The translations under genes and the position numbers were made by a program. DNA of 64,000 nt from Rugamonas sp045984285 (GTDB taxonomy: Bacteria; Pseudomonadota; Gammaproteobacteria; Burkholderiales; Burkholderiaceae_D). This document shows positions 51,016-59,177 of the stretch, piece by piece. The stretch is taken from assembly GCF_045984285.3 (NCBI RefSeq), contig NZ_JBJQIK030000003.1:186001-250000 (forward strand), written 5' to 3'. The first letter of the stretch is position 1. Each line of letters begins with the position of its first letter. The notes beneath the pieces are model-generated. The model searched no databases and was not told where the DNA came from. It saw nothing but the letters and a program-made list of their open reading frames with translations.

Positions 51016-53181
51016 ATGCAACTTCGACGCGCTACCCTCGCACTGACTTTGCTCGCCGCCTTCGGCGGCAGCGCCATGGCTCAATCCTGCCCGGCCGGCA
51101 GCAGCACCATCAGCTATCCAGGCACCAGGAAGGTGGACCAGCAGGATAACTATCACGGCACCATGGTGGCGGATCCATACCGCTGGCTGGAAGACGCCAA
51201 CAGCGCCGAGACCAAGGAATGGGTGGACCAGCAGAACAAGCTGACCTACGGCTACCTGAATGAGATTCCTGCGCGCGCCGCCATCAAGCAGCGCCTGACC
51301 AAGCTGTGGAACTTCGAGCGCTACTCGGTGCCTTTCAAGGAAGGCGGCCGCTACTTCTACAGCCGCAACGACGGCCTGCAGAACCAGTCCGTGCTCTACA
51401 CGATGACGACGCTGAACGACACGCCGCGCGTGCTGCTCGACCCGAACACGCTGGCCGCCGACGGCACGGTGGCGCTGGCCGGCGTGGCAGTGAGCCCGAA
51501 CGGCAAGTACCTGGCCTACAGCACGGCCGCATCCGGCTCCGACTGGAACGAAATCAAGGTGCGTGACATCGAGAGCGGCAAGGATGTGGCGGACCACATC
51601 AAGTGGGTGAAGTTCTCCAACACCGCATGGGCGCACGACGGCAGCGGCTTCTATTACAGCCGCTACGACGAGCCGACCGAGGCGCAGCGCCTGTCCGGTA
51701 TCAACTACTTCCAGAAGGTGTACTTCCACAAACTGGGCACGGAGCAGGCCAAGGATGTGCTGGTCTACGACCGTCCTGACCAGAAGGAATGGGGCTTCAG
51801 CGCCAAGGTAACGGACGACGGCCGCTACCTGCTGATCAACTCCTCGCAAGGCACGGAAACCCGCAACCGCGTGTTCTTCAAGGACCTGACGAAGAAGGAC
51901 AGCAAGGTCACGGGCCTGCTGGAGGGCTTCGATGCGTCCTATGAATTCATCGACAACGACGGCGCAGTGTTCTACTTCGTCACGGACAAGAACGCGCCCA
52001 AGTCGCGCATCATCGCGATCGACACGCGCAAGCCGGCCCCGGACCAGTGGAAAGAGATCGTTCCCGAAGCGGCGCAGACGCTGACCAGCGCGAACATCCT
52101 GAACAACCAGTTGGTGGTGAACTACCTGAAGGACGCGCACAGCGCCGTCAAGGTATTCGACCTGAAGGGCAAGGAAGTGCGTGATCTTGCGCTGCCCGGC
52201 CTGGGCTCCACGGCGGGCTTCTACGGCAAGCGCGGCGACGGCGAAACCTTCTATTCCTACACCAGCTTCACCACGCCGACGGCCATCTACCGCTACGACA
52301 TGAAGACTGGCCAGAGCAGCATCTACCGCCAGCCGAAGGTCGATTTCGACCCGAACGCCTACGAAACACGCCAGGAATTCTTCACCAGCAAGGACGGCAC
52401 CAAGGTACCGATGTTCATCGTATCGAAGAAAGGCCTGAAACTGGACGGCAGCAATCCTACCTACCTGTATGGCTACGGCGGCTTCAACATCTCGCTGACG
52501 CCAACCTTCTCGGTGGCCAACCTGGCATGGGTTGAAATGGGCGGCGTGTACGTGATGGCCAACCTGCGCGGCGGCGGCGAATACGGCGAAGCGTGGCACA
52601 AGGCCGGCACCAAGCTGCAGAAGCAGAACGTGTTCGACGACTTCATCGGCGCGGCGGAATGGCTGATCGCAAACAAGGTGACGTCGCCGGCGAAGCTGTC
52701 GATCGGCGGCGGCAGCAACGGCGGCCTGCTGGTTGGTGCGGCGATGACGCAGCGTCCGGAGCTGTTCGGCGCCGCGCTGCCTGCGGTGGGTGTGATGGAC
52801 ATGCTGCGCTTCCACAAATTCACCATCGGCTGGGCCTGGACCTCGGACTACGGTTCCTCGGACAACGCCGACGAATTCGGCGCGCTGGTGAAATACTCCC
52901 CGCTGCACAACATCAAGGCAGGCGGCTGCTACCCGGCGACGATGATCACGACGGCCGACCATGACGACCGCGTGGTGCCTGCACACAGCTTCAAGTTCGC
53001 GGCGGCAGCGCAGGCCGGGCAGGGCGGCGCAGCGCCGATCCTGATCCGCATCGAAACGAAGGCGGGCCACGGCGCCGGCAAGCCGACCTCCAAGCAGATT
53101 GAAGAAGTCGCCGACCGCTGGGGCTTCCTCACCCGCGCCCTCAACATGAGCGCCCCCGCTAGCGCAGTTGGTAGCCCATAA
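51016..53181 (+). CDS. Secreted prolyl oligopeptidase (family S9A)
   Basis: The protein is 721 aa; ATG 51016 begins a signal peptide ending AMAQS, so upstream in-frame ATGs are rejected. The seven-bladed propeller region (about residues 80-430) follows DPYRWLEDANS. The catalytic domain shows YGYGGFNISLTP, NLRGGGEYGE, the serine in IGGGSNGGLLVGA (about 565), the aspartate in DHDDRVVPAHSF (about 650) and the histidine in KAGHGAGK (about 690). It cleaves short peptides after proline, here in the periplasm. It is followed immediately by a long inverted repeat. Confidence 0.95.
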   Translation: MQLRRATLALTLLAAFGGSAMAQSCPAGSSTISYPGTRKVDQQDNYHGTMVADPYRWLEDANSAETKEWVDQQNKLTYGYLNEIPARAAIKQRLTKLWNFERYSVPFKEGGRYFYSRNDGLQNQSVLYTMTTLNDTPRVLLDPNTLAADGTVALAGVAVSPNGKYLAYSTAASGSDWNEIKVRDIESGKDVADHIKWVKFSNTAWAHDGSGFYYSRYDEPTEAQRLSGINYFQKVYFHKLGTEQAKDVLVYDRPDQKEWGFSAKVTDDGRYLLINSSQGTETRNRVFFKDLTKKDSKVTGLLEGFDASYEFIDNDGAVFYFVTDKNAPKSRIIAIDTRKPAPDQWKEIVPEAAQTLTSANILNNQLVVNYLKDAHSAVKVFDLKGKEVRDLALPGLGSTAGFYGKRGDGETFYSYTSFTTPTAIYRYDMKTGQSSIYRQPKVDFDPNAYETRQEFFTSKDGTKVPMFIVSKKGLKLDGSNPTYLYGYGGFNISLTPTFSVANLAWVEMGGVYVMANLRGGGEYGEAWHKAGTKLQKQNVFDDFIGAAEWLIANKVTSPAKLSIGGGSNGGLLVGAAMTQRPELFGAALPAVGVMDMLRFHKFTIGWAWTSDYGSSDNADEFGALVKYSPLHNIKAGGCYPATMITTADHDDRVVPAHSFKFAAAAQAGQGGAAPILIRIETKAGHGAGKPTSKQIEEVADRWGFLTRALNMSAPASAVGSP

Positions 53182-53182
53182 G

Positions 53183-53246
53183 CTGACACCTTGGGGTCAG
53201 GCACCGTATGTCATGTGACACGGAGTGCCTGACCCCATGGTGTCAG
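53183..53246. repeat. Long inverted repeat, copy 1, between convergent genes
   Basis: The left arm 53183-53204 (CTGACACC, then GGGGTCAGGCAC) and right arm 53225-53246 match at 21 of 22 bases; the 20-base centre contains a further TGTCA-TG-TGACA palindrome, so almost the whole 64 bases can fold as one hairpin. It begins two bases after the oligopeptidase stop and abuts the stop of the convergent regulator. It shares the core GACACC.TGGGG.CAGGC with the repeat at 62160-62289, which points to a REP-like dispersed family that could terminate transcription from both sides. Confidence 0.85.
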
Positions 53247-53822
53247 TCAGCGGTGGATGACGACGAGGAGGGCTTTGGCTTCGGTTTTGCCGGGGTTGCG
53301 GATGGCGTGGGGGTGGTCGGCCGGGTAGCGCGCGGTGCCGCCGTGCTTGACCTTCTTGCGGTCGGGGCCCACCTCGAGCTCCATCGTACCGTGCAGTACT
53401 GTCAGGTGCTCGCTGGTGCCGGGATCGTGGGCTTGCGATACCAGCTCGCCGCCCGGCGCCAAGGTCAGTTCGTACCATTCGTGCTTGCCGGCCAGCTCCA
53501 TCGGCCCGAGGATGCGCAGCACGTAGCCGGCGTGGTTGCCGGGCAGGGTGGGAGTCTCATGGGCGTCGAGCACTCTTATCGTTTCGACATTCTTTTCGCC
53601 GTCCGCCAGCAGTTCGCTGATGGCCACGCCCAGGGCATTGGCCAGGCGCCAGGTAATGGCAATGGTCGGATTGGCCTTTTCACGCTCGATCTGGGACAGC
53701 ATCGACTTCGATACCCCCGCGATCCGCGATAGATCTTCAAGCGTCAGGCCGCGCGCCAGGCGCAGTTTCTGCAGGGCCGCCCCGACTTCGGGCGGGGCAT
53801 TCGGTGAAATAGCTGGTTTCAT
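53247..53822 (-). CDS. XRE-family regulator with C-terminal cupin domain
   Basis: The protein is 191 aa. The helix-turn-helix spans about residues 15-70 (LRLARGLTLEDLSRIAGVSK, MLSQIEREKANPTI); the cupin domain (about 110-188) shows HEWYELTLAPGGEL, HLTVLHGTMELEVG and YPADHPHAIRN. ATG 53822 is preferred; a TTG at 53837 would start inside a candidate operator half-site. This class regulates amino acid or amine metabolism. It is divergent from kbl-tdh, which are probably its targets. Neither start has an obvious ribosome binding site. Confidence 0.9.
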   Translation of the reverse strand: MKPAISPNAPPEVGAALQKLRLARGLTLEDLSRIAGVSKSMLSQIEREKANPTIAITWRLANALGVAISELLADGEKNVETIRVLDAHETPTLPGNHAGYVLRILGPMELAGKHEWYELTLAPGGELVSQAHDPGTSEHLTVLHGTMELEVGPDRKKVKHGGTARYPADHPHAIRNPGKTEAKALLVVIHR

Positions 53823-53830
53823 GCTTGCAA

Positions 53831-53877
53831 AGTTCAATAAGCTTATGTAGGATTCGTTATATTGAACTTGAGTTCAA
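53831..53877. promoter_or_regulatory. Candidate operator of the XRE-cupin regulator: three AGTTCAA half-sites
   Basis: TTGAACT-TG-AGTTCAA (53862-53877) is a perfect palindrome with two-base spacer. A third half-site AGTTCAA at 53831-53837 forms a wider inverted repeat (AAGTTCAATA, 20 bases, TATTGAACTT) with the first arm. All lie within 55 bases of the regulator start and upstream of kbl, so the sites could serve autoregulation and control of kbl-tdh. Confidence 0.6.
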
Positions 53878-54006
53878 AATAGTGGAATCCGGAGCGGTTA
53901 TCGAAAAAGGAGTAAACTTTCGAAACCTGTTCTGTGTTGAAGCACGGTACAACATAGGCAACATGCGGTCAAGCGGCCGAAATCCCCACCTGTCCTGAGG
54001 AAGATC

Positions 54007-55212
54007 ATGAGCGAGCAAGCAAAGAATGCGTTTTACAGCGGCCTGGCACAGAACCTGAACACGCTGCGCGAGCAGGGCCTGTATAAGCCGGAACGCGTGC
54101 TGGCGTCGCGCCAGGGCTCCGAAGTGACGAGCGAGGATGGCCGCACCCTGATCAATATGTGCGCCAACAACTACCTCGGCCTGTCCGGCCAGGAGTGGGT
54201 GGCCCAGGCGTCCATCGCCGCCACCGAGCAGTACGGCTATGGCCTGTCCTCCGTGCGCTTCATCTGCGGCACGCAGACGGTGCACAAGCAGCTGGAGCAG
54301 GCGATCTCGAAATTCCTCGGCACCGAAGACACCATCCTGTACGCAGCGGCCTTCGACGCCAACGGCGGCGTATTCGAGCCGCTGTTCGACGAGAACGACG
54401 CCATCATCTCCGATGCGCTGAACCACGCTTCCATCATCGACGGCATCCGCCTGTGCAAGGCCGCCCGCTTCCGGTACGCGCACAACGACATGGCCGACCT
54501 GGAAACCCAGCTGAAGGCCGCCAAGGACAAGCGCCACAAGGTCATCGTGACCGACGGCGTGTTCTCGATGGACGGCACCATCGCCCAGCTGGACAAGATT
54601 GTGGCGCTGGCCGAGCAATATGGCGCGCTGGTGATGATCGACGAATGCCACGCATCCGGCTTCATGGGCAAGACCGGCCGCGGCACGCATGAGCACCACA
54701 ATGTGCTGGGCAAGATCGACATCATCACCGGCACGCTGGGCAAGGCGCTCGGCGGCGCAATGGGCGGCTTCACCTCCGGCCGCAAGGAAGTCATCGATAC
54801 CCTGCGCCAGAAGTCCCGTCCTTACCTGTTCTCCAACACGCTGGCGCCATCGATTGCCGGTGCTTCGCTGGAAGTGCTGAAACGCCTGAGCGAGTCCACC
54901 GAACTGCGCGACCGCCTGCACGAGAACACCGCATACTTCCGCAAGGAGATCGAGCGTATCGGCTTCACCATCAAGCCCGGTACGCACCCTGTAGTGCCGG
55001 TGATGCTGTTCGATGCACCCGTGGCGCAGAAGTTCGCTGCACGAATGTACGAGCTGGGCGTGCTGCTCAGCGGGTTCTTCTACCCGGTGGTGCCAATGGG
55101 CCAGGCCCGTGTGCGCGTCCAGCTTTCCGCCGCTCACACCCGTGAGCAACTGGACAAGGTGCTGGCCGCTTTCGAGCAGGCCGGCAAGGAACTCGGCACT
55201 CTCAAGAACTGA
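54007..55212 (+). CDS. kbl: Glycine C-acetyltransferase (2-amino-3-ketobutyrate CoA ligase)
   Basis: The protein is 401 aa. It splits 2-amino-3-ketobutyrate with CoA into glycine and acetyl-CoA, with PLP. Alpha-oxoamine synthase motifs are present: MCANNYLGLSGQ (about 50), YGLSSVRFICGTQTVHKQLE (about 78), VMIDECHASGFMGKTGRG, and the PLP lysine in TGTLGKALGGAMGGF (about 245). TGAGGAAG precedes the start. It is 12 bases ahead of tdh and divergent from the XRE-cupin regulator. Confidence 0.97.
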   Translation: MSEQAKNAFYSGLAQNLNTLREQGLYKPERVLASRQGSEVTSEDGRTLINMCANNYLGLSGQEWVAQASIAATEQYGYGLSSVRFICGTQTVHKQLEQAISKFLGTEDTILYAAAFDANGGVFEPLFDENDAIISDALNHASIIDGIRLCKAARFRYAHNDMADLETQLKAAKDKRHKVIVTDGVFSMDGTIAQLDKIVALAEQYGALVMIDECHASGFMGKTGRGTHEHHNVLGKIDIITGTLGKALGGAMGGFTSGRKEVIDTLRQKSRPYLFSNTLAPSIAGASLEVLKRLSESTELRDRLHENTAYFRKEIERIGFTIKPGTHPVVPVMLFDAPVAQKFAARMYELGVLLSGFFYPVVPMGQARVRVQLSAAHTREQLDKVLAAFEQAGKELGTLKN

Positions 55213-55224
55213 ACAGGATTTAGC

Positions 55225-56187
55225 ATGGAACGTATTCTCGTCATTGGCGCCAACGGACAAATCGGCAGCGAACTGGTTGAAGCGCTGGCCGCCAAACACG
55301 GTGCGCAAAATGTGGTCGCCACCGATATCAGCCCGAAGAACCTCTACAACGCAGCGCGCTACCAGGTGCTGAATGTGCTCGACAAGGAGGCGCTGGGCGC
55401 CCTGGTCGCACAGGAAAACATCACCCAGGTCTACCAGCTGGCCGCCATGCTCTCCGCCACCGGCGAAGCGGCGCCGCTGAAAGCCTGGACCCTGAACATG
55501 GACGGCCTGCTGAATATCCTCGAAGTGGCGCGCGAGCGCGGCGAAGCCGGCAAGCCCCTGCGCGTGTTCTGGCCTTCCTCCATCGCGGCCTTCGGCCCGA
55601 ATACCCCGGCGGACAATACGCCGCAGATGACGGTGATGGATCCGACCACGATCTACGGCATCAGCAAGCTGGCCGGCGAGCGCCTGTGCGAGTATTACCA
55701 CAGCAAATACGGCGTGGATGTGCGCTCGATCCGCTACCCGGGCATCATCAGCTTCAAGTCGCCACCGGGCGGCGGCACCACGGATTACGCCATCGCCATC
55801 TTCCACTCGGCGCTGCGCGGTGAGACCTATGACTGCTTCCTCGGCCCGAAGACCACGCTGCCGATGATCTATATGCCCGACGCCATCCGCGCCACCATCG
55901 AACTGATGGAAGCGCCGGCGGAACAGATCAGGATCCGTTCTTCCTACAATGTGGCGGGCGTGTCCTTCAATCCGGAGGAACTGGCCGCTGCGATCAAGAC
56001 CCAGGTGCCCGATTTCAGCATCGCCTACAAGCCGGACAGCCGCCAGGCCATCGCCGACACCTGGCCAAAGAGCCTGGACGATGCAAAGGCCAATGCCGAC
56101 TGGGGCTGGAAAGCCCGCATCGGCGTGGCCGAAATGGTCAAGGACATGCTGGCCAATATCGACGTGAAGATCGGCGAACCGGCCTGA
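55225..56187 (+). CDS. L-threonine 3-dehydrogenase, short-chain (NAD-epimerase-like) type
   Basis: The protein is 320 aa. The Rossmann motif GANGQIGSELVEAL is at residues 8-21, and YGISKLAGE provides the Tyr-Lys pair, preceded by WPSSIAAFG. The GGGTTDYAIAIFHSAL segment is typical of SDR-type threonine dehydrogenases, unlike the zinc-dependent E. coli Tdh. It oxidises threonine to 2-amino-3-ketobutyrate, the substrate of the kbl product encoded just before it. The order kbl then tdh with 12 bases between indicates one transcript. Confidence 0.93.
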   Translation: MERILVIGANGQIGSELVEALAAKHGAQNVVATDISPKNLYNAARYQVLNVLDKEALGALVAQENITQVYQLAAMLSATGEAAPLKAWTLNMDGLLNILEVARERGEAGKPLRVFWPSSIAAFGPNTPADNTPQMTVMDPTTIYGISKLAGERLCEYYHSKYGVDVRSIRYPGIISFKSPPGGGTTDYAIAIFHSALRGETYDCFLGPKTTLPMIYMPDAIRATIELMEAPAEQIRIRSSYNVAGVSFNPEELAAAIKTQVPDFSIAYKPDSRQAIADTWPKSLDDAKANADWGWKARIGVAEMVKDMLANIDVKIGEPA

Positions 56188-56230
56188 CGTCCCAAGCACC
56201 ACCCATAAATATAAAGCGAGACAAAATTCA

Positions 56231-57610
56231 ATGGATATGAGTGTTTTCGACCTGTTCAAGATCGGGATAGGTCCTTCCAGTTCCCACACCGTGGGCCCGA
56301 TGGTGGCGGCGCGCCGCTTCCTGCTCGAAAACAGTCCATTGGACGATGTCGTGGCCGTGGAGGCCGCGCTGTATGGCTCGCTCGCGCTGACTGGCGTGGG
56401 TCACGGCACCGACAAGGCCGTGATCCTTGGCCTGATGGGCGAAACGCCGCAAGGCGTGGCGCCCGGCCAGGTGGATGCGATGCTGGCGGCGGCGGAAGAG
56501 GCCAAGCAGCTGGCACTGCTTGGCGCCAAAGCCGTGCCTTTCAGCGCCGCCGTCAACCTCATCTTCCACAAAACGGAGAACCTGCCCGAGCATCCGAACG
56601 GCATGCGCTTCACGCTGAAGCGCGCCGACGGCAGCGTCACCGACAAAGTCTACTATTCGGTCGGCGGCGGCTTTATCCGCGCCGAAGGGGAGCTGGCGCA
56701 GACCGAGGCTGCGCCCACCGTGCAGATTCCATTCCCGTTCTGCACCATGGCCGACCTGCTGGCGCACGGCGCGGCGAGCGGCATGACGATTCCCGCCATG
56801 CTGCGTGCGAACGAACTGGCGCGGATGGACGAGGAAGCGCTCGACGCCGGCCTTGACCGCATCTGGCACGTGATGCGCGACTGCATCGCGCACGGCCTTG
56901 AGACCAGTGGCCAGCTGCCGGGCGGCCTGAAAGTGAAACGCCGCGCCGCCGATCTGTGGCGCCAGGCGGCAAACGGCGACCGCGCCAACCAGCTGCCGCA
57001 CGATGCGCTGAATGGCGTGAGCCTCTACGCCATGGCCGTCAATGAAGAGAATGCGGCCGGGGGCCGGGTGGTGACTGCGCCGACCAATGGCGCCGCAGGC
57101 ATTATCCCGGCAGTGCTCAAATATTATGCGGAGGACTGCAAACCGCTGGATCCGGTACGCGGCGTGCGCGACTTCCTGCTGACGGCTGCGGCCATCGGCA
57201 TGCTGTGCAAGCGCAATGCGTCGATTTCCGGCGCGGAGATCGGCTGCCAGGGCGAAGTGGGCGTGGCATGCGCGATGGCGGCGGCAGGCCTGGTTGCCGC
57301 GCTTGGCGGCAGCAATCTGCAGATCGAGAACGCGGCCGAAATCGGCATCGAACACCACCTGGGCATGACCTGCGATCCGATCGGCGGACTGGTACAGATT
57401 CCCTGCATCGAACGTAACGGCATGGGTGCGGTGAAGGCGATTACCGCCGCATCGCTGGCACTGAAGGGCGACGGCACCCACTTCGTGAGCCTGGACGAGG
57501 TGATCGAAACCATGCGCCAGACCGGCGCCGACATGCAGGCCAAGTACAAGGAAACCTCGCTGGGCGGCCTCGCCATCCACGTGGTGACGGTGAACCACGC
57601 CGCCTGCTGA
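56231..57610 (+). CDS. sdaA: L-serine ammonia-lyase, iron-sulfur, single-chain
   Basis: The protein is 459 aa. It deaminates serine to pyruvate using a [4Fe-4S] cluster. The beta domain begins with FDLFKIGIGPSSSHTVGPM (residues 5-23). The cluster cysteines lie in SGAEIGCQGEVG, GMTCDPIGG and QIPCIERN, and the final residue is Cys, as in enzymes whose C-terminal tail inserts in the active site. It follows tdh by 43 bases, probably in the same operon, allowing threonine-derived glycine to reach pyruvate through serine once serine hydroxymethyltransferase acts. Confidence 0.95.
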   Translation: MDMSVFDLFKIGIGPSSSHTVGPMVAARRFLLENSPLDDVVAVEAALYGSLALTGVGHGTDKAVILGLMGETPQGVAPGQVDAMLAAAEEAKQLALLGAKAVPFSAAVNLIFHKTENLPEHPNGMRFTLKRADGSVTDKVYYSVGGGFIRAEGELAQTEAAPTVQIPFPFCTMADLLAHGAASGMTIPAMLRANELARMDEEALDAGLDRIWHVMRDCIAHGLETSGQLPGGLKVKRRAADLWRQAANGDRANQLPHDALNGVSLYAMAVNEENAAGGRVVTAPTNGAAGIIPAVLKYYAEDCKPLDPVRGVRDFLLTAAAIGMLCKRNASISGAEIGCQGEVGVACAMAAAGLVAALGGSNLQIENAAEIGIEHHLGMTCDPIGGLVQIPCIERNGMGAVKAITAASLALKGDGTHFVSLDEVIETMRQTGADMQAKYKETSLGGLAIHVVTVNHAAC

Positions 57611-57640
57611 GGCAAGATTTCGTTCGGAATCCTGGTCAAA

Positions 57641-57670
57641 TTCACATAGAAAGTCCGGCCGCACTATAAT
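57641..57670 (+). promoter_or_regulatory. Sigma-70 promoter of thrC
   Basis: TTCACA (57641-57646), 18 bases, perfect TATAAT (57665-57670), 40 bases before the start codon. It separates thrC transcription from the degradative genes upstream. No attenuator-like leader peptide is visible in the short leader. Confidence 0.75.
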
Positions 57671-57710
57671 AGATATCCATTTGTCGTGCTTAACCCGGAT
57701 TTTCTACTCT

Positions 57711-59177
57711 ATGCAATACGTGTCCACCCGCGCCGACGCGTCGGCCGCATCGCAGTCCCCGCAACAGTTCTCCGATATCCTGCTTGGCGGCCTGGCGCCT
57801 GATGGCGGCCTGTATCTGCCCACTGAATACCCGCAAGTGACCGGCGCTGAGCTGGATGCATGGCGCAAACTGCCCTATGCGGCGCTCGCATTTGAGATCC
57901 TGAAAAAGTTCGCCACCGACATTCCGGAAGCGGACCTGAAGGCGCTGGCCGACAAGACCTATACCGCTGATGTCTACCGCAATGCGCGCGAAGGCGAGAA
58001 CGCCGCCGACATCACGCCGCTGCGCGTGCTGGAAGAGGGCGATGGCAAGAAGCTGGTGCTGCAGGCGCTGTCGAACGGTCCCACGCTGGCCTTCAAGGAC
58101 ATGGCCATGCAGCTGCTCGGCAATCTGTTCGAGTATGCGCTGGCGAAGAAAAACGCGGAGCTGAATATCTTCGGCGCGACATCCGGCGATACCGGCAGCG
58201 CGGCGGAATACGCCATGCGCGGCAAGAAGGGCATCCGCGTCTTCATGCTGTCCCCGCACAAGAAGATGAGCGCCTTCCAGACGGCGCAGATGTTCAGCCT
58301 TCAGGATCCGAACATCTTCAATATCGCCGTCGAAGGCGTGTTCGATGACTGCCAGGATATGGTCAAGGCTGTGTCCAACGACCTGGAATTCAAGCAGCGC
58401 CAGAAGATCGGCACCGTGAACTCGATCAACTGGGCGCGCGTGGTGGCGCAGGTGGTGTATTACTTCCGCGGCTACCTGGCGGCGACCACCAGCAACGACC
58501 AGAAAGTGTCGTTCACCGTTCCGTCGGGGAATTTCGGCAATATCTGCGCCGGCCACATCGCACGCATGATGGGGCTGCCCATCGACAAGCTGGTGGTGGC
58601 CACCAACGAGAACGACGTGCTGGATGAATTTTTCCGCACCGGCGCTTACCGCGTGCGCAAATCGGCCGAGACCTACCATACCAGCTCCCCGTCGATGGAT
58701 ATCTCGAAGGCCTCGAACTTCGAGCGCTTCGTCTACGATCTCGTGGGCCGCGATCCGAAACGTGTGCGTGAACTGTTCCACAAGGTCGAAACGCGAGGCG
58801 GTTTCGATCTCACCGGTCCGGACGGCGACGAATTCAAGCTGGTGTCGAAGTACGGCTTCAAGTCCGGCAAATCCACGCACGCCGAGCGTGTGCAGACCAT
58901 TCGCGACGTGGCCGACGATTACGGCATCGTAATCGACACGCACACGGCGGACGGCATCAAGGTGGCGAAAGAGAACCTGGAAGAGGGCGTGACGATGATC
59001 GTGCTCGAAACCGCGCTGGCGGCCAAGTTCAATGAAACCATCCTGGAAGCGCTGGGTGACGATGCCGAGCGTCCGGCCGGCTTTGAAGACATCGAGGCGC
59101 TGCCGCAGCGCTTTGTGGTGATGCCGGCTGACGTCGAGAAAATGAAAGCCTATATCGCCTCCAACACAGGCCTGTAA
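57711..59177 (+). CDS. thrC: Threonine synthase
   Basis: The protein is 488 aa, long-form threonine synthase. It converts O-phosphohomoserine to threonine with PLP. The N-terminal YVSTRADASAASQSPQQFSD and LLGGLAPDGGLYLP are family features, the PLP lysine lies in NGPTLAFKDMAMQL (about 120), and FGATSGDTGSAAEYAM binds phosphate. ATG 57711 is chosen over a TTG at 57681 that lies at the transcription start. Homoserine dehydrogenase and kinase are not in the window. moeA begins at the very next base after the stop. Confidence 0.96.
   Translation: MQYVSTRADASAASQSPQQFSDILLGGLAPDGGLYLPTEYPQVTGAELDAWRKLPYAALAFEILKKFATDIPEADLKALADKTYTADVYRNAREGENAADITPLRVLEEGDGKKLVLQALSNGPTLAFKDMAMQLLGNLFEYALAKKNAELNIFGATSGDTGSAAEYAMRGKKGIRVFMLSPHKKMSAFQTAQMFSLQDPNIFNIAVEGVFDDCQDMVKAVSNDLEFKQRQKIGTVNSINWARVVAQVVYYFRGYLAATTSNDQKVSFTVPSGNFGNICAGHIARMMGLPIDKLVVATNENDVLDEFFRTGAYRVRKSAETYHTSSPSMDISKASNFERFVYDLVGRDPKRVRELFHKVETRGGFDLTGPDGDEFKLVSKYGFKSGKSTHAERVQTIRDVADDYGIVIDTHTADGIKVAKENLEEGVTMIVLETALAAKFNETILEALGDDAERPAGFEDIEALPQRFVVMPADVEKMKAYIASNTGL

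Noticed and set aside
57681..57710. TTG start giving threonine synthase ten more residues
   Set aside because: It would sit almost at the predicted transcription start from TATAAT 57665-57670; the family begins at MQYVSTR.
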